Source: Mesorhizobium norvegicum (GTDB lineage: Bacteria; Pseudomonadota; Alphaproteobacteria; Rhizobiales; Rhizobiaceae). Taken from it: a DNA stretch of 42,180 nucleotides. The notes below the pieces were generated by a model. That model did no database searches. It had not been told where the DNA came from and saw only the letters and a list, made by a program, of their open reading frames with translations. The DNA is taken from positions 1 through 42,180 of the forward strand of contig NZ_SMYZ01000082.1 of assembly GCF_004919685.1 (NCBI RefSeq), written 5' to 3'. This document shows, piece by piece, positions 8,286-16,289 of this stretch. Position 1 is the first letter of the stretch. Each line of letters starts with the position of its first letter. Position numbers and translations under genes: made by a program.

Positions 8286-8876
8286 ATGCATGGACGCCTG
8301 ACATTTGTCGCAGTCGCGACTGCCCTTACATTGGCGCCCCACGCTTCGGCTCAGTCGCTCACGCATGATCCGAACGCCTGGCGCGCCGTCGCCTACGCCG
8401 ATCTCGAGCTCCCGAATTCGGAAGCCGTGCCCTACGCCTCCCTATGGGCCGACCGACTGAAGAAAAACAACGACGCCTATGTGGCTAAAGGCGATATGCG
8501 CTTTGCGGTCGCCAATGCGCCAGCTTCCGAGAGTCACATCGTCGTTCGCAGCCCAACCAAAACCGTCGTCCTCTCGGTCCTGCACACGCTCACCGGCTGC
8601 TCGCCCATTCGCACCGATCCGGTCGGCAAAGCCACGCTGAAACGGTGTCCCATGCGCTTGGCGATTTATCAGAACGGCCGATCCACGGTCGCTGACGCTG
8701 GATCCGGATGTTTCATCGAATATGGCGCGCAACCGAATAACGTCCGCCCCGACCTCGCTCGGAATGGTGCAATGGGTGCATACGATGTTCAGGGCAAAAG
8801 CATTCGCGCCGGCATCGTATTCCAAGGTGAAATCGCCCCGGAATGCCAATTCCGGGTCCCAATCCCCCAACCCTAG
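8286..8876 (+). CDS. Secreted hypothetical protein
   Basis: A 196-residue protein starting at ATG 8286 with GAGG about 8 bases upstream. The first 22 residues (MHGRLTFVAVATALTLAPHA-SA) are a Sec signal peptide. The mature region has four cysteines (LTGCSPIR, LKRCPMRL, GSGCFIEY, APECQFRV) that could form two disulphides, consistent with a periplasmic or outer-surface location. No family is recognised. It is the first of three consecutive rightward genes for exported proteins (8286-10341). Confidence 0.65.
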   Translation: MHGRLTFVAVATALTLAPHASAQSLTHDPNAWRAVAYADLELPNSEAVPYASLWADRLKKNNDAYVAKGDMRFAVANAPASESHIVVRSPTKTVVLSVLHTLTGCSPIRTDPVGKATLKRCPMRLAIYQNGRSTVADAGSGCFIEYGAQPNNVRPDLARNGAMGAYDVQGKSIRAGIVFQGEIAPECQFRVPIPQP

Positions 8877-8935
8877 GGGAAGCCGCGATGCCCGGTTTGA
8901 TTCCGGCAACCTCGATACTCGGAAGGAGCGCAACC

Positions 8936-9622
8936 ATGATCGACATGGAAAACCTAACCTTACTCAGTACACCAGCGTGCCACCGGCAATCGCCAGCGGA
9001 TCAAGGCTTCCCTGACGTCGCGCGATGCGCGGCCTTGACCGCGGCTGAAGGCGGCGGCCACGGCGGTGTGAAGCTCAGGAGGTTAACCAAGTCCACGCTT
9101 GGCGCTCTCGCGATTATCTCCATCTCTTCCATCTCCGCACACGCATGGGAGCCTCTAGGCTACCAGTCGCTTACGGCCGCAGGCGCGCAACCAGCCATAG
9201 AGAGCGCATGGTCCGATATCATCGCTTCGAATGCCGCCTATTGGCGTGACGAGCTGCACAGAAGCATTCCGCCCGGGCAGATACCGCCACTCGATATCCT
9301 GTCGAAGCCCATCAAGGTCGGATCGCGCACCTTGATCGTCTCGATCGCCTCGACCCGCAAATGCGAGACTGGCGCAAACAACGCCGGCTCTTCCTTGGAG
9401 CCTGACCTCTGCGAGGCGCGCATCATCGATGCAGACAGCGGCAAAATCGTTACACGCGCGCAAGCCTGCTACGTCGATCTGTCCGATGACGATCGACCCC
9501 AGGCCAATCGGGACGATCGAACCGAAATCGACGTCAAAGTGAACGCCAAAGAGATTCGTTTTCGTTCGTTCGTCGGCGGCAAGGAGTGGTCTCGATGCAC
9601 AACCAGCCTAAAGCTTCCGTGA
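8936..9622 (+). CDS. Secreted hypothetical protein
   Basis: ATG 8936 has GGAAGGAG 8 bases upstream and gives 228 residues, but places the hydrophobic signal-like segment (STLGALAIISISSISAHAW) about 50 residues in. A GTG start at 9068 (VKLRRLTKSTLGAL) would give a normal Sec signal peptide and 184 residues, so the start is unsettled. The mature part has cysteines at STRKCETG, EPDLCEARI, AQACYVDL and WSRCTTS. The last 28 bp overlap the next gene. The family is not recognised; from context it is an exported partner of its neighbours. Confidence 0.55.
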   Translation: MIDMENLTLLSTPACHRQSPADQGFPDVARCAALTAAEGGGHGGVKLRRLTKSTLGALAIISISSISAHAWEPLGYQSLTAAGAQPAIESAWSDIIASNAAYWRDELHRSIPPGQIPPLDILSKPIKVGSRTLIVSIASTRKCETGANNAGSSLEPDLCEARIIDADSGKIVTRAQACYVDLSDDDRPQANRDDRTEIDVKVNAKEIRFRSFVGGKEWSRCTTSLKLP

Positions 9623-10341
9623 GGCACATCCCTATGTATCGTCTCTATTCCAAACTGAGCGGCGTCCTTGCCGCCGGCTTTCTAGTCTGCAACTCGGTGG
9701 CGGCGGCATCAGCCGGCGCACAATATTGCGAACGCACCGACTACTCCGCACAGGACATCACAGATGCCGTGAGGAATTCATCCCTGCGCGACGAGCTGAA
9801 AAACACGTCGTGCAGCCTCGGCGGCCTTGGCCGCTTCGAATCCGGCGGCAACAAAGGCGTCTACAATGGCTCTTGCTGCACCGGCATTTTCCAGTTGAAC
9901 AACACCAACATCAAAAACTACGCAGGCATGTCGCGTTCCGAGTTTGGCTGCCAATCCCTCCAGTTCCAAGTCGACGCCTGGGCCAAACTTACGAACGACG
10001 GCTATAACTCCGCGCCCGTCAAGCAGCTCATGCAAATGGGTACCTTCGACGGTCAGAAGGTTGATGCCTCATTGATCGCCGCCTGCATTCAATTGGGGAC
10101 GGGCAATTGCCAAGAGATGGTTCGGTCGGGCCGCTGTAGCGGATTCTCCGACATCAACGGGACAACGATCTGCGATATGGCGAAGAACGCCCGCTCCATG
10201 GCCGATGCCAATTGCCAGGAAGATAACAAAGCCGCTTGCCTGGGCCCGGGGGATTTCAATACAGGCGGCGACACAAAACTCGCTTCATCCGCTCCCGGTC
10301 CCACCGGCAGCGACATCAACGTTGCCCCTGGTCAGGTGTAA
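9595..10341 (+). CDS. Secreted lysozyme-like protein (possible transglycosylase)
   Basis: A 248-residue protein. ATG 9595 is preferred, with AAGGAG 9 bases upstream; an internal ATG at 9634 (MYRLYSKLSG) directly begins the signal peptide. After the signal sequence, LGRFESGGNKGVYNGSCCTG followed by IFQLNNTNIKNYAG has the shape of a lysozyme-fold active site, with the Glu of FESGGN as the candidate catalytic acid and GxxQL as the partner motif. Many cysteines point to a disulphide-rich periplasmic protein. Conjugation systems often carry a peptidoglycan hydrolase, and here VirB1 is encoded separately, so this would be a second one. The fold assignment is by motif only. Confidence 0.55.
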   Translation: MHNQPKASVRHIPMYRLYSKLSGVLAAGFLVCNSVAAASAGAQYCERTDYSAQDITDAVRNSSLRDELKNTSCSLGGLGRFESGGNKGVYNGSCCTGIFQLNNTNIKNYAGMSRSEFGCQSLQFQVDAWAKLTNDGYNSAPVKQLMQMGTFDGQKVDASLIAACIQLGTGNCQEMVRSGRCSGFSDINGTTICDMAKNARSMADANCQEDNKAACLGPGDFNTGGDTKLASSAPGPTGSDINVAPGQV

Positions 10342-10383
10342 CCGCGCCTTCCTATTGAGGGCCACGCTGTCGGCCCGCGGCCT

Positions 10384-10716
10384 TCAATGGGAGAGATTTC
10401 GCGACGAGAGCTTTCCAAATCCTCGTTTCAGATGGCTTGCCAGCTCCTGGCGCACGTCATCAGGCCATTGCTCCATCCCAACGCAGTTCACTTCGGCGGC
10501 AACCAGCGACCAGTACAGCAGATCCGCGTGTCGTCCTTCGAACAGAGCCGCCACGATGAACTGTCCGATCACCAACGTGATCGTCTCGGGCTTGCCTTTC
10601 TGCCGTAGAAAATCCGAAACCTCTTCCACCCATGGTTTCGGGTGGCGATCGACGAACGCGGCCGCTTCCTTATAAAGCGCATCGTCCCCCGCGACTTGCC
10701 AGATATTCGCTCGCAT
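10384..10716 (-). CDS. Hypothetical protein
   Basis: A 110-residue frame from ATG 10716 (MRANIWQVAGDDALYKEAAA), chosen over ATG 10749 because AAGGG lies at good distance before it. It has a short mixed alpha/beta-looking sequence with HPKPWVEEVSDFLRQKG and ITLVIGQFIVAALFEGRHAD. No signal peptide or known motif is visible. It converges with the lysozyme-like gene. Codon use looks like that of the neighbours, which supports it being real. Confidence 0.5.
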   Translation of the reverse strand: MRANIWQVAGDDALYKEAAAFVDRHPKPWVEEVSDFLRQKGKPETITLVIGQFIVAALFEGRHADLLYWSLVAAEVNCVGMEQWPDDVRQELASHLKRGFGKLSSRNLSH

Positions 10717-10860
10717 CGTGAACCCTTCAGCAACATAATGCCATTGCATCGACGCTGACGGATTTCTTGGTGCGAGTCAAATAAATATGAAATAGATTTT
10801 CTGCCAATCGTAGCAAATGAATCTACGCTGGTTGTTTAGCAGCTTCTACTTTTCTTGTAT

Positions 10861-11352
10861 CTACTGATTTGCCCTGCGTCCCTTTTTGGTCGGAGGCAGC
10901 CGCTTCTTCTCGGAGGTTGCCCCAGCAGGGCTAGCTGCCTCTTTCAAAGAAGGAACACCACTGAACTCCGTCATCGAGCGCTTCACAGCCCGCGTGGCCT
11001 CAATATGCCGCGCAATCTCGGTGAAGCTGAAGCCGAACGTCTCGATGTCCCGCTTCACGGTGTCGTCGTCACCAGTCCGACCAATGAGCGTCCACACCGG
11101 AACCTTCAGGTGCCGCGCCAGCCGCTCCAGGGTGACGAATGTCGGGTTCCCCTTCCCCGTCCGCAACTGGTAGAGCGTGCCGCGCGACAGCCCCGTAGCG
11201 TCGGCAAAACTCGCATAGTCCGGGTACTCATTCTCGATTTGGCGAAGTCGCAGCGCGAGCAGGATCGAAAGCCAACCATCACTGTCTTCTGTCTTGTTTT
11301 TAAATATCGGCACAGCTGCCCCCCTGCTTATCGGTCGGAATATGACGGCCAT
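10861..11352 (-). CDS. XRE-family regulator with basic C-terminal tail
   Basis: A 163-residue protein. The helix-turn-helix lies at about residues 30-85 (LALRLRQIENEYPDYASFAD, ATGLSRGTLYQLRTGKGNPT, FVTLERLARHLKVPVWTLIG). The C-terminus is Lys/Arg-rich (SEKKRLPPTKKGRRANQ) and probably unstructured. It likely binds DNA as a dimer; a perfect 19-bp tandem repeat (11394-11431) begins 42 bp upstream of its start and is a candidate operator. The role may be control of itself or of neighbouring element genes. Confidence 0.82.
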   Translation of the reverse strand: MAVIFRPISRGAAVPIFKNKTEDSDGWLSILLALRLRQIENEYPDYASFADATGLSRGTLYQLRTGKGNPTFVTLERLARHLKVPVWTLIGRTGDDDTVKRDIETFGFSFTEIARHIEATRAVKRSMTEFSGVPSLKEAASPAGATSEKKRLPPTKKGRRANQ

Positions 11353-11393
11353 TTTTTGCAGAATGTCTAGTGCTCAGGGGGTGTAGCCGAAAC

Positions 11394-11431
11394 GATAACG
11401 CATTGCCCTATTGATAACGCATTGCCCTATT
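11394..11431. repeat. Perfect 19-bp tandem repeat upstream of XRE gene
   Basis: GATAACGCATTGCCCTATT occurs twice with no gap (11394-11412 and 11413-11431). It lies 42-79 bp upstream of the XRE regulator start. The unit is close to two helical turns, so two proteins would bind the same face of the DNA. Confidence 0.75.
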
Positions 11432-11552
11432 AAAGTGTCGCGGCATCCTCCCCATACTCCGGCAAAGTGACGACGTACAGCTTTTGACCCGCCAAATCGT
11501 TCCAGATGCACGATAGCATGTGACGATCTGCTGCGCTGTTAAAAATGAGTAA

Positions 11553-11810
11553 TTAAATGAATCCGGCTTGGATGTCCTGCGTCCAAATGCATTTCTCGTG
11601 ATGCCACCTCATCCGGAGCGGCAACCGCTGCCCGATACCACTTTGAATGACCTGGTTCAGGCCGCAAGGCTTGGTCCCGGACCCAATCGCCATCACTGTT
11701 CGAGATGGAAACGGCGCCGGGCAATACTCTGAAGCCGATACTGCCAAAAACGGTACCATGCCCTCAGCCGTCGAAAAACGCTTGATCCATGAGGGCCATT
11801 CTATCTCCAT
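11553..11810 (-). CDS. Possible small hypothetical, leaderless
   Basis: An 85-residue frame starting MEIEWPSWIKRFSTAEGMVP at ATG 11810. A perfect TATAAT (-10 type) ends only 5 bases before the ATG, so a transcript would begin at or next to the start codon; no ribosome-binding site exists. The composition (Trp, His, Cys spread through the frame) looks protein-like, but no family is recognised. It diverges from the membrane-protein gene at 11879. Confidence 0.4.
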   Translation of the reverse strand: MEIEWPSWIKRFSTAEGMVPFLAVSASEYCPAPFPSRTVMAIGSGTKPCGLNQVIQSGIGQRLPLRMRWHHEKCIWTQDIQAGFI

Positions 11811-11853
11811 TGATCATTATAATGACGATCAATCTGTGATATTATAATGATCA
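11811..11853. promoter_or_regulatory. Divergent promoter with 13-bp inverted repeat
   Basis: TGATCATTATAAT (11811-11823) and its exact reverse complement ATTATAATGATCA (11841-11853) are separated by 17 bp. Each arm contains TATAAT pointing outward, giving plausible -10 boxes for the leftward (11810) and rightward (11879) genes. The arms also form palindromes (TCATTATAATGA) that could bind a regulator. Confidence 0.6.
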
Positions 11854-11878
11854 GCATCGAAATAGGAGGCTCTCTGTC

Positions 11879-12220
11879 ATGTTCGTGAGGTTCGCGTTCG
11901 CAATTTTCGCCGGCGGCGTGCTCGCTTTCTTCGCCCTGCCCGATCGGGAAGCCAGCCTTCGCATGCTCAACTTTTCCACTGCTTTCTTGATCCTGTCCCT
12001 CGCTGCCGTCTGTGTCATCGAACTTCTAACCCGCAGTCTCGTACGTTATCGTCCTCGGTCGTCGTTACAACCGCCGCGCTGTGATGACGATCTTCCTTTG
12101 CATGACGCTGCAAAGGTCGAGCGCTCCGCCTGGTCAACGTCCGGCGTCAACCCCAAGGATTCGAAACTGGTCTGGCAGTACCGCGTCAACGATCAGCGCC
12201 TTGGCCGATTCAAACTCTAA
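11879..12220 (+). CDS. Small inner-membrane protein
   Basis: A 113-residue protein with two hydrophobic segments: residues about 4-20 (RFAFAIFAGGVLAFFALP) and about 30-50 (NFSTAFLILSLAAVCVIELL). A polar, charged C-terminal half follows (residues 51-113), probably cytoplasmic. AGGAGG at 11864-11869 is well placed before ATG 11879. No family is recognised. It is probably expressed from the divergent promoter at 11811-11853. Confidence 0.6.
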   Translation: MFVRFAFAIFAGGVLAFFALPDREASLRMLNFSTAFLILSLAAVCVIELLTRSLVRYRPRSSLQPPRCDDDLPLHDAAKVERSAWSTSGVNPKDSKLVWQYRVNDQRLGRFKL

Positions 12221-12254
12221 CAGGCTCTGCGTGCCAGGATCTGCTCAATCACGC

Positions 12255-12490
12255 ACACAGACGATCCTGCCGTTCCGTCAGGTCTGCGATCTCCTGATAC
12301 GGCAGCCCCAAATGATTCGAGGCTTGCGCAACACCGCGTCGCAAATTCCCAAAAGGTCCCCACCGAGCCGGCCAGGAACGCCACAAATGTGCCGATCGTC
12401 TGAAGCTCGGGTTGCGCGCCCGCGCGCAGTCATAAGCCGTTCCTGCGCAGACACCACCATGCTGCGGTTCGCAATTACCTCATGCAACGG
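12255..12490 (-). pseudogene. Possible frameshifted gene remnant
   Basis: Within the 470-bp stretch without an intact gene (12221-12689), three minus-strand frames each hold a protein-like piece in order: MVVSAQERLMTAR (about 12450), then QPELQTIGTFVAFLAGSVGT followed by FWEFATR (about 12410-12330), then GLPYQEIADLTERQDRLCA with a stop (about 12250). Joining them needs two frameshifts. I do not recognise a family, and the pieces could be chance. Confidence 0.25.
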
Positions 12491-12689
12491 CTCCTTATCG
12501 CTAATCTCGAGTGTTTGCGAATGGCGCTCTCAGCGATCCAGGCTTGGGGCTACCTGCCCGAGGTGATCCTGCCGTCACGACGGCTAAAGTCCTGGCCCTT
12601 GAAACGCCCGGCTATTCCGCCGGCAATGTTCATCGGGCTATTGAATCATTCTATTGATCCGGCGGCGACTTGGCGGCATTATCAGATCC

Positions 12690-13604
12690 ATGACAAAGGT
12701 GTCGTGGCCAAGCGCTGCACAGGTATATCGCGCTTTAGGAGGGTTCCCGGCGCGCGGCAGCTACTTGTGCCGTTGCCCAGTACCAAGTCATGGGCAGGGG
12801 AAAGGCGACCGCCATCCCTCCCTCTCTGTTCGCGACGGGGATTATCGTCTTATGCTCTACTGCTTTGCGGGCTGCGATCCCGTCGACATCGAGACCGCCA
12901 TTGCGGACCTGGATTTGTCGAAGCGCGCGGCCGAGCCTCTGCGTCGTGTTCGTCCGGCGGCGCCCAAAACCACGGCGGCGGACGCGCTCGCGCTCTGGTC
13001 GAGAGCGACTGCGCTCGCCGGCACGCACGCCGAAGATTATCTTGCCTCTCGCCGTCTGCCGGCGACGTTGCCAACGTTGCGCTATCTGCCGGATTATCGG
13101 TTGGGAAAGAACCGCTTTCCCGCGCTGGTGGCTGCTCTGCAGGCCCCCGACCGTTCGATCTGTTCGGTGCAACTCACCCTCTTGCACCCGACACGGCCAG
13201 AAAAGGCGGGGCTGGACGAGCCGCGCCGCATCATCGGCCCGAGCCGGGGCTTTGCCTTGCGGCTCGCCCCAGCGGCCGCCGTCCTTGGTATTGCCGAAGG
13301 CTATGAGACCGGCCATGCCGTAATGCTGCGATACGGCCTGCCCGTCTGGTGCTCACTGGGAGCACCACGTTTGCCATTTCTTCAGCTGCCCGAATGCGTA
13401 CAGCGGATAGTCGTCTTCGCCGATCCGGACAAGCCCGGCCTCAGCGCGGCCGAGCGCGTTCGCGAAGCCAACCCTGAGCGCCAGGTCCTCATTCACAGAC
13501 CGCCCGACGACCGGGATTTCGCGAAGCTGTGGGAAGACGACCCGACGCCCGAGACCTTACCCTTGGATCTTTTGGCGCGCGAAACACTCGACGCAGACAC
13601 CTGA
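12690..13604 (+). CDS. CHC2 zinc-finger/Toprim primase-like protein
   Basis: A 304-residue protein from ATG 12690. Residues about 15-65 form a CHC2-type zinc finger (YLCRCPVPSHGQGKGDRHPS, then YCFAGCD). Residues about 195-270 form a Toprim domain with the Glu of VLGIAEGYETGHAV and the Asp pair of IVVFADPDKPG. Such proteins make RNA primers or support plasmid/element replication and the establishment of transferred single-stranded DNA. There is no helicase domain, so it is a stand-alone primase-like protein. An upstream TTG (12654) in frame is less likely than this ATG. Confidence 0.85.
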   Translation: MTKVSWPSAAQVYRALGGFPARGSYLCRCPVPSHGQGKGDRHPSLSVRDGDYRLMLYCFAGCDPVDIETAIADLDLSKRAAEPLRRVRPAAPKTTAADALALWSRATALAGTHAEDYLASRRLPATLPTLRYLPDYRLGKNRFPALVAALQAPDRSICSVQLTLLHPTRPEKAGLDEPRRIIGPSRGFALRLAPAAAVLGIAEGYETGHAVMLRYGLPVWCSLGAPRLPFLQLPECVQRIVVFADPDKPGLSAAERVREANPERQVLIHRPPDDRDFAKLWEDDPTPETLPLDLLARETLDADT

Positions 13605-13694
13605 CCTCTCGGCGAGCCAGCTTGCCATCAACTTTGATCACAAATTTGGCACCACCAACCGATCCGGTCCCCCTGCGATCCTTGCTGTCACGCG

Positions 13695-13943
13695 TTAGCC
13701 TTTGGCGCCCGCCAGCTGCGTCAGTCCCACCGACACCTCCCCTCCAAAAAACATATAAAACGGCACAAATTCGTGCGCCGCAGTACAGAACCTCACAAGC
13801 GCGCGGTTCCGGCCGCAGGAGGTCACCATAGTGGCGTAGCTTCGTCGGATCATCCGGCACGAGGACATGACCGCGTGCTCTTCATGCGCGCCATCAATGA
13901 AACAGTCTATGTCGAGGATCGTATTGTCATCATGCTTCACCAT
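13695..13943 (-). CDS. Possible small hypothetical protein
   Basis: An 82-residue frame starting MVKHDDNTILDIDCFIDGAH and ending with a hydrophobic, aromatic stretch (AAHEFVPFYMFFGGEVSVGL). It has no recognised family. A parallel minus-strand frame in the middle (PDDPTKLRHYGDLLRPEPRA) also looks protein-like, so compensating frameshifts may have occurred. The flanking intervals 13605-13694 and 13944-14109 hold nothing else I can support. Confidence 0.3.
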   Translation of the reverse strand: MVKHDDNTILDIDCFIDGAHEEHAVMSSCRMIRRSYATMVTSCGRNRALVRFCTAAHEFVPFYMFFGGEVSVGLTQLAGAKG

Positions 13944-14109
13944 CCCGGCGGATCACGCCGCTGACGGCTACATCGCCGCCAGAGCTGCTGCTTGCGGTTC
14001 TATGGTCGCCCACCTGAAACATCAGCCTATTCGCGCCTACCGGGTTAACCACTGTCAATCCATGGGAAGCATCGCTGAACCCAATGGGTTGAACGAAATA
14101 TCGGTTCAA

Positions 14110-14126
14110 TGATTTAATCATAAGGC
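14110..14126 (+). promoter_or_regulatory. Shared promoter-proximal motif, copy 2
   Basis: TGATTTAATCATAAGGC lies 27 bp before ATG 14154 and differs at one base from 8251-8267. The same placement before two unrelated rightward genes suggests a common regulator or promoter element. Confidence 0.45.
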
Positions 14127-14153
14127 GAACGATCTAAAGTCGGATGGCACCTT

Positions 14154-15392
14154 ATGAGTGACTTTGCTATTCTGGGTCGCACGGTTGGCCCTCAGCACCC
14201 CGAAATTCAGACGCTCTTGCGTCAGGCGCGGGATCAGCAGGCTCGCGTCTTGTGTTTGTGTCGGCATCCCGGTGTGCCGATGTACATGGCCGCCGTCGGC
14301 GAGGAATTGATCATCAAGCGCATGCCGAACACCGGCAAGGACCATGCGGTAGACTGTGATCGCTATGAACTGCCGCTCGCACTGTCGGGAAAGGCGGAGG
14401 TCCTAGGTCAAGCAATCGTCGAGGATCCAGCATCGGAGGCGGCGCGGCTGAAGCTGGCCTTCGCACTGACACAAGGCAAGGCGCGACTGGGACCATCCGG
14501 CGAGGGGACTTCCCACCACACAGTGAAGGCCGATCCGAAGAAGCTCACGCTGCGAGGCTTGCTCGACTATCTCTGGGAAGAGGCGGAGCTGACATTAATG
14601 GCACCCGGCTTTGTGGGAAAAAGAAATTGGGGAGTGGTCCGGAAATTTCTTTGGGGCGCGGCCGATGTGAAGTCGAGCCAGAAGTTCCAGTTGCGGGAGC
14701 TGCTGTTCATGCCGGCAATGTACTCCCCTGAGCACAAGGATCGGCTGGCGGCGGATCGGGAGCGGGCTTTCGCGGCGGCAGCTAAGGCGGAGCACAAGAA
14801 GATCGTGATCGGCATTGTGAAATCGCTCGATCCTGCCCGGTTTGGCGGCAAGCTATCGATCAAGCATATGCCCGACGCGCCGCTGTTCATGGATGAGAAA
14901 ATGTTCAAGGCAGTGCCGAAGCGCTTTGCAGCAGAATTCGACCTGTGGCGACTGCACGAAAATTCGCACCTGATCCTCATCGCAACGGTCACGCAGAAGT
15001 CGTCCGGCATCCTGTCGATCGACGAAATCGGCTTTATGAACGTGACACAGAATTGGATCCCGTTTCAGCACAACGACGAAAAGGAATTGATCGAGGTCCT
15101 GACCGGGGAGCATCGGCGGTTTGTGAAAACGTTGCGCTATAACGTCCTGCCAGCGGTGCCGATGGCGTTCGGTCTTCTGACCGACGTTGACCAGCAGGGA
15201 ACGGCGCTTTTTGTCGTACCGCATGATGCCAAGGAGGCCGTACGGTCGGAATTCGACCATCTGGTGTCTAGCTGCGAGCTTGAGACCTGGTGCTGGGACG
15301 CTAGCGGTCCCCGTCCGGCGCTGCCGGGCAAACAGCAGCGGGTTCCTGGGCCGGACAGCAGACCGGCCTTGGAATATCGACCCAACACGTGA
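14154..15392 (+). CDS. DUF1173 family protein
   Basis: A 412-residue protein matching the DUF1173 family as I know it from alphaproteobacterial and pseudomonad conjugative elements. The N-terminus has VLCLCRHPGVPMYMAAVGEE and later CDRY, giving a cluster of Cys/His that could bind metal. The middle segment (LTLRGLLDYLWEEAELTLMA, then RNWGVVRKFLWGAA) and the acidic/aromatic C-terminal half are typical. The function of the family is unknown; its repeated occurrence with type IV secretion genes suggests a role in element biology. The stop overlaps a GTG of the next frame (15389). Confidence 0.8.
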   Translation: MSDFAILGRTVGPQHPEIQTLLRQARDQQARVLCLCRHPGVPMYMAAVGEELIIKRMPNTGKDHAVDCDRYELPLALSGKAEVLGQAIVEDPASEAARLKLAFALTQGKARLGPSGEGTSHHTVKADPKKLTLRGLLDYLWEEAELTLMAPGFVGKRNWGVVRKFLWGAADVKSSQKFQLRELLFMPAMYSPEHKDRLAADRERAFAAAAKAEHKKIVIGIVKSLDPARFGGKLSIKHMPDAPLFMDEKMFKAVPKRFAAEFDLWRLHENSHLILIATVTQKSSGILSIDEIGFMNVTQNWIPFQHNDEKELIEVLTGEHRRFVKTLRYNVLPAVPMAFGLLTDVDQQGTALFVVPHDAKEAVRSEFDHLVSSCELETWCWDASGPRPALPGKQQRVPGPDSRPALEYRPNT

Positions 15393-15445
15393 AAAGCGAA
15401 AGTCCGTGCGAGGGCCGTGACCAGGGGGGCGAAAAGGAAAATGCC

Positions 15446-15730
15446 ATGCTGAAAAAATTCGAGATGGATCCGGGAACGGGCATCGTGATCGCAACAGTCC
15501 TGATTTTGGTGCTGTCCGGCGCCCGGCTTCTAAATCAGTGGGACAGTCTATCGTTTTGGCGAGAGCCGGGGCTGATCGCGAGTATTATTCTCGGCTTGAT
15601 TTCGGCGATTGCGCCTGCCGTGGCGTTCGTGATGTGGCGGCGGCCTCAGCGGGATGTCAGGCATGATCAAGCCCGCCGGGGACCGATTATCGATTCGCAG
15701 GTGGATTCGAAGACTGACCAGCCGCGTTAG
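15446..15730 (+). CDS. Small two-helix membrane protein
   Basis: From ATG 15446 it has 94 residues with two membrane segments (GTGIVIATVLILVLSGARLL, and GLIASIILGLISAIAPAVAF) and a basic cytoplasmic tail. A GTG at 15389 overlapping the DUF1173 stop would add 19 polar residues and couple translation; either start is possible. It converges with the SNase-like gene and overlaps its 3' end by 44 bp. No family is recognised. Confidence 0.55.
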   Translation: MLKKFEMDPGTGIVIATVLILVLSGARLLNQWDSLSFWREPGLIASIILGLISAIAPAVAFVMWRRPQRDVRHDQARRGPIIDSQVDSKTDQPR

Positions 15731-16289
15731 ATGCGTTGCGGATGTTGTGGAGGATGATGGCATTCGGATCGGGAACGTTGGCGAACTGCCACAGGCCAAG
15801 GTGCTGCTTTTTAGCGACCTCCTGCGCGACAATATAGGGAGCGTGAACCGGAGTGCCGTTCGGAGTGATGGCCGCAAAGGCCCAGCCTGTTGAGATCAGC
15901 GCCGTGCCGAGATCGATGCGAGAACCGGCCGCGGATCCTGAGATAGGCTGTGCAAGGCAGACGACGAAGCGCGTTTTGGTCGCGACCTGCCAGGCGGCCG
16001 TGTAGCACTGGGGTTTGAGATCCCGGATAAGAGAGACGAGCATGGCGAGGCTGGCCTCGCCGCAATCGACACGCCCCCCTGCCGCATTTGTGAAATAAGT
16101 GCCTCGCAGGCAGGCTTGAACGCCGTAGAGACGGTGGGTCTCGCCGGCATAGGTCCAGGTGTCGCCGGTGCTGAAAGATGCTGTGGCGGGGATTTGAAAC
16201 CAGGGATTGGGTTTGTCCTCGGCCCGTGCCGGAACATTGGCGAGGACGGCCGCGAGAAGGCCAACGGCCGAGAAGCCACGCTTCATCAT
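15687..16289 (-). CDS. Exported SNase-like protein lacking catalytic residues
   Basis: A 200-residue protein with a signal peptide (MMKRGFSAVGLLAAVLANVP-ARA). The pattern FSTGDTWTYAGETHRLYGV and the C-terminal YIVAQEVAKKQHLGLWQF follow the staphylococcal-nuclease fold. However, the family's DAPE catalytic motif is replaced by QACLRG, so nuclease activity is unlikely. Cysteine pairs suggest a periplasmic disulphide protein. Its ATG overlaps the TGA of the TrbM-type gene (ATGATGA), so the two are translationally coupled and probably act together in the cell envelope. The role is unknown. Confidence 0.6.
   Translation of the reverse strand: MMKRGFSAVGLLAAVLANVPARAEDKPNPWFQIPATASFSTGDTWTYAGETHRLYGVQACLRGTYFTNAAGGRVDCGEASLAMLVSLIRDLKPQCYTAAWQVATKTRFVVCLAQPISGSAAGSRIDLGTALISTGWAFAAITPNGTPVHAPYIVAQEVAKKQHLGLWQFANVPDPNAIILHNIRNASNAAGQSSNPPANR

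Noticed and set aside
15687..15860. Read-through of the convergent genes at 15687-15730 as one feature
   Set aside because: The 44-bp tail overlap of two opposite genes is compatible with both being real; no evidence for a separate feature.
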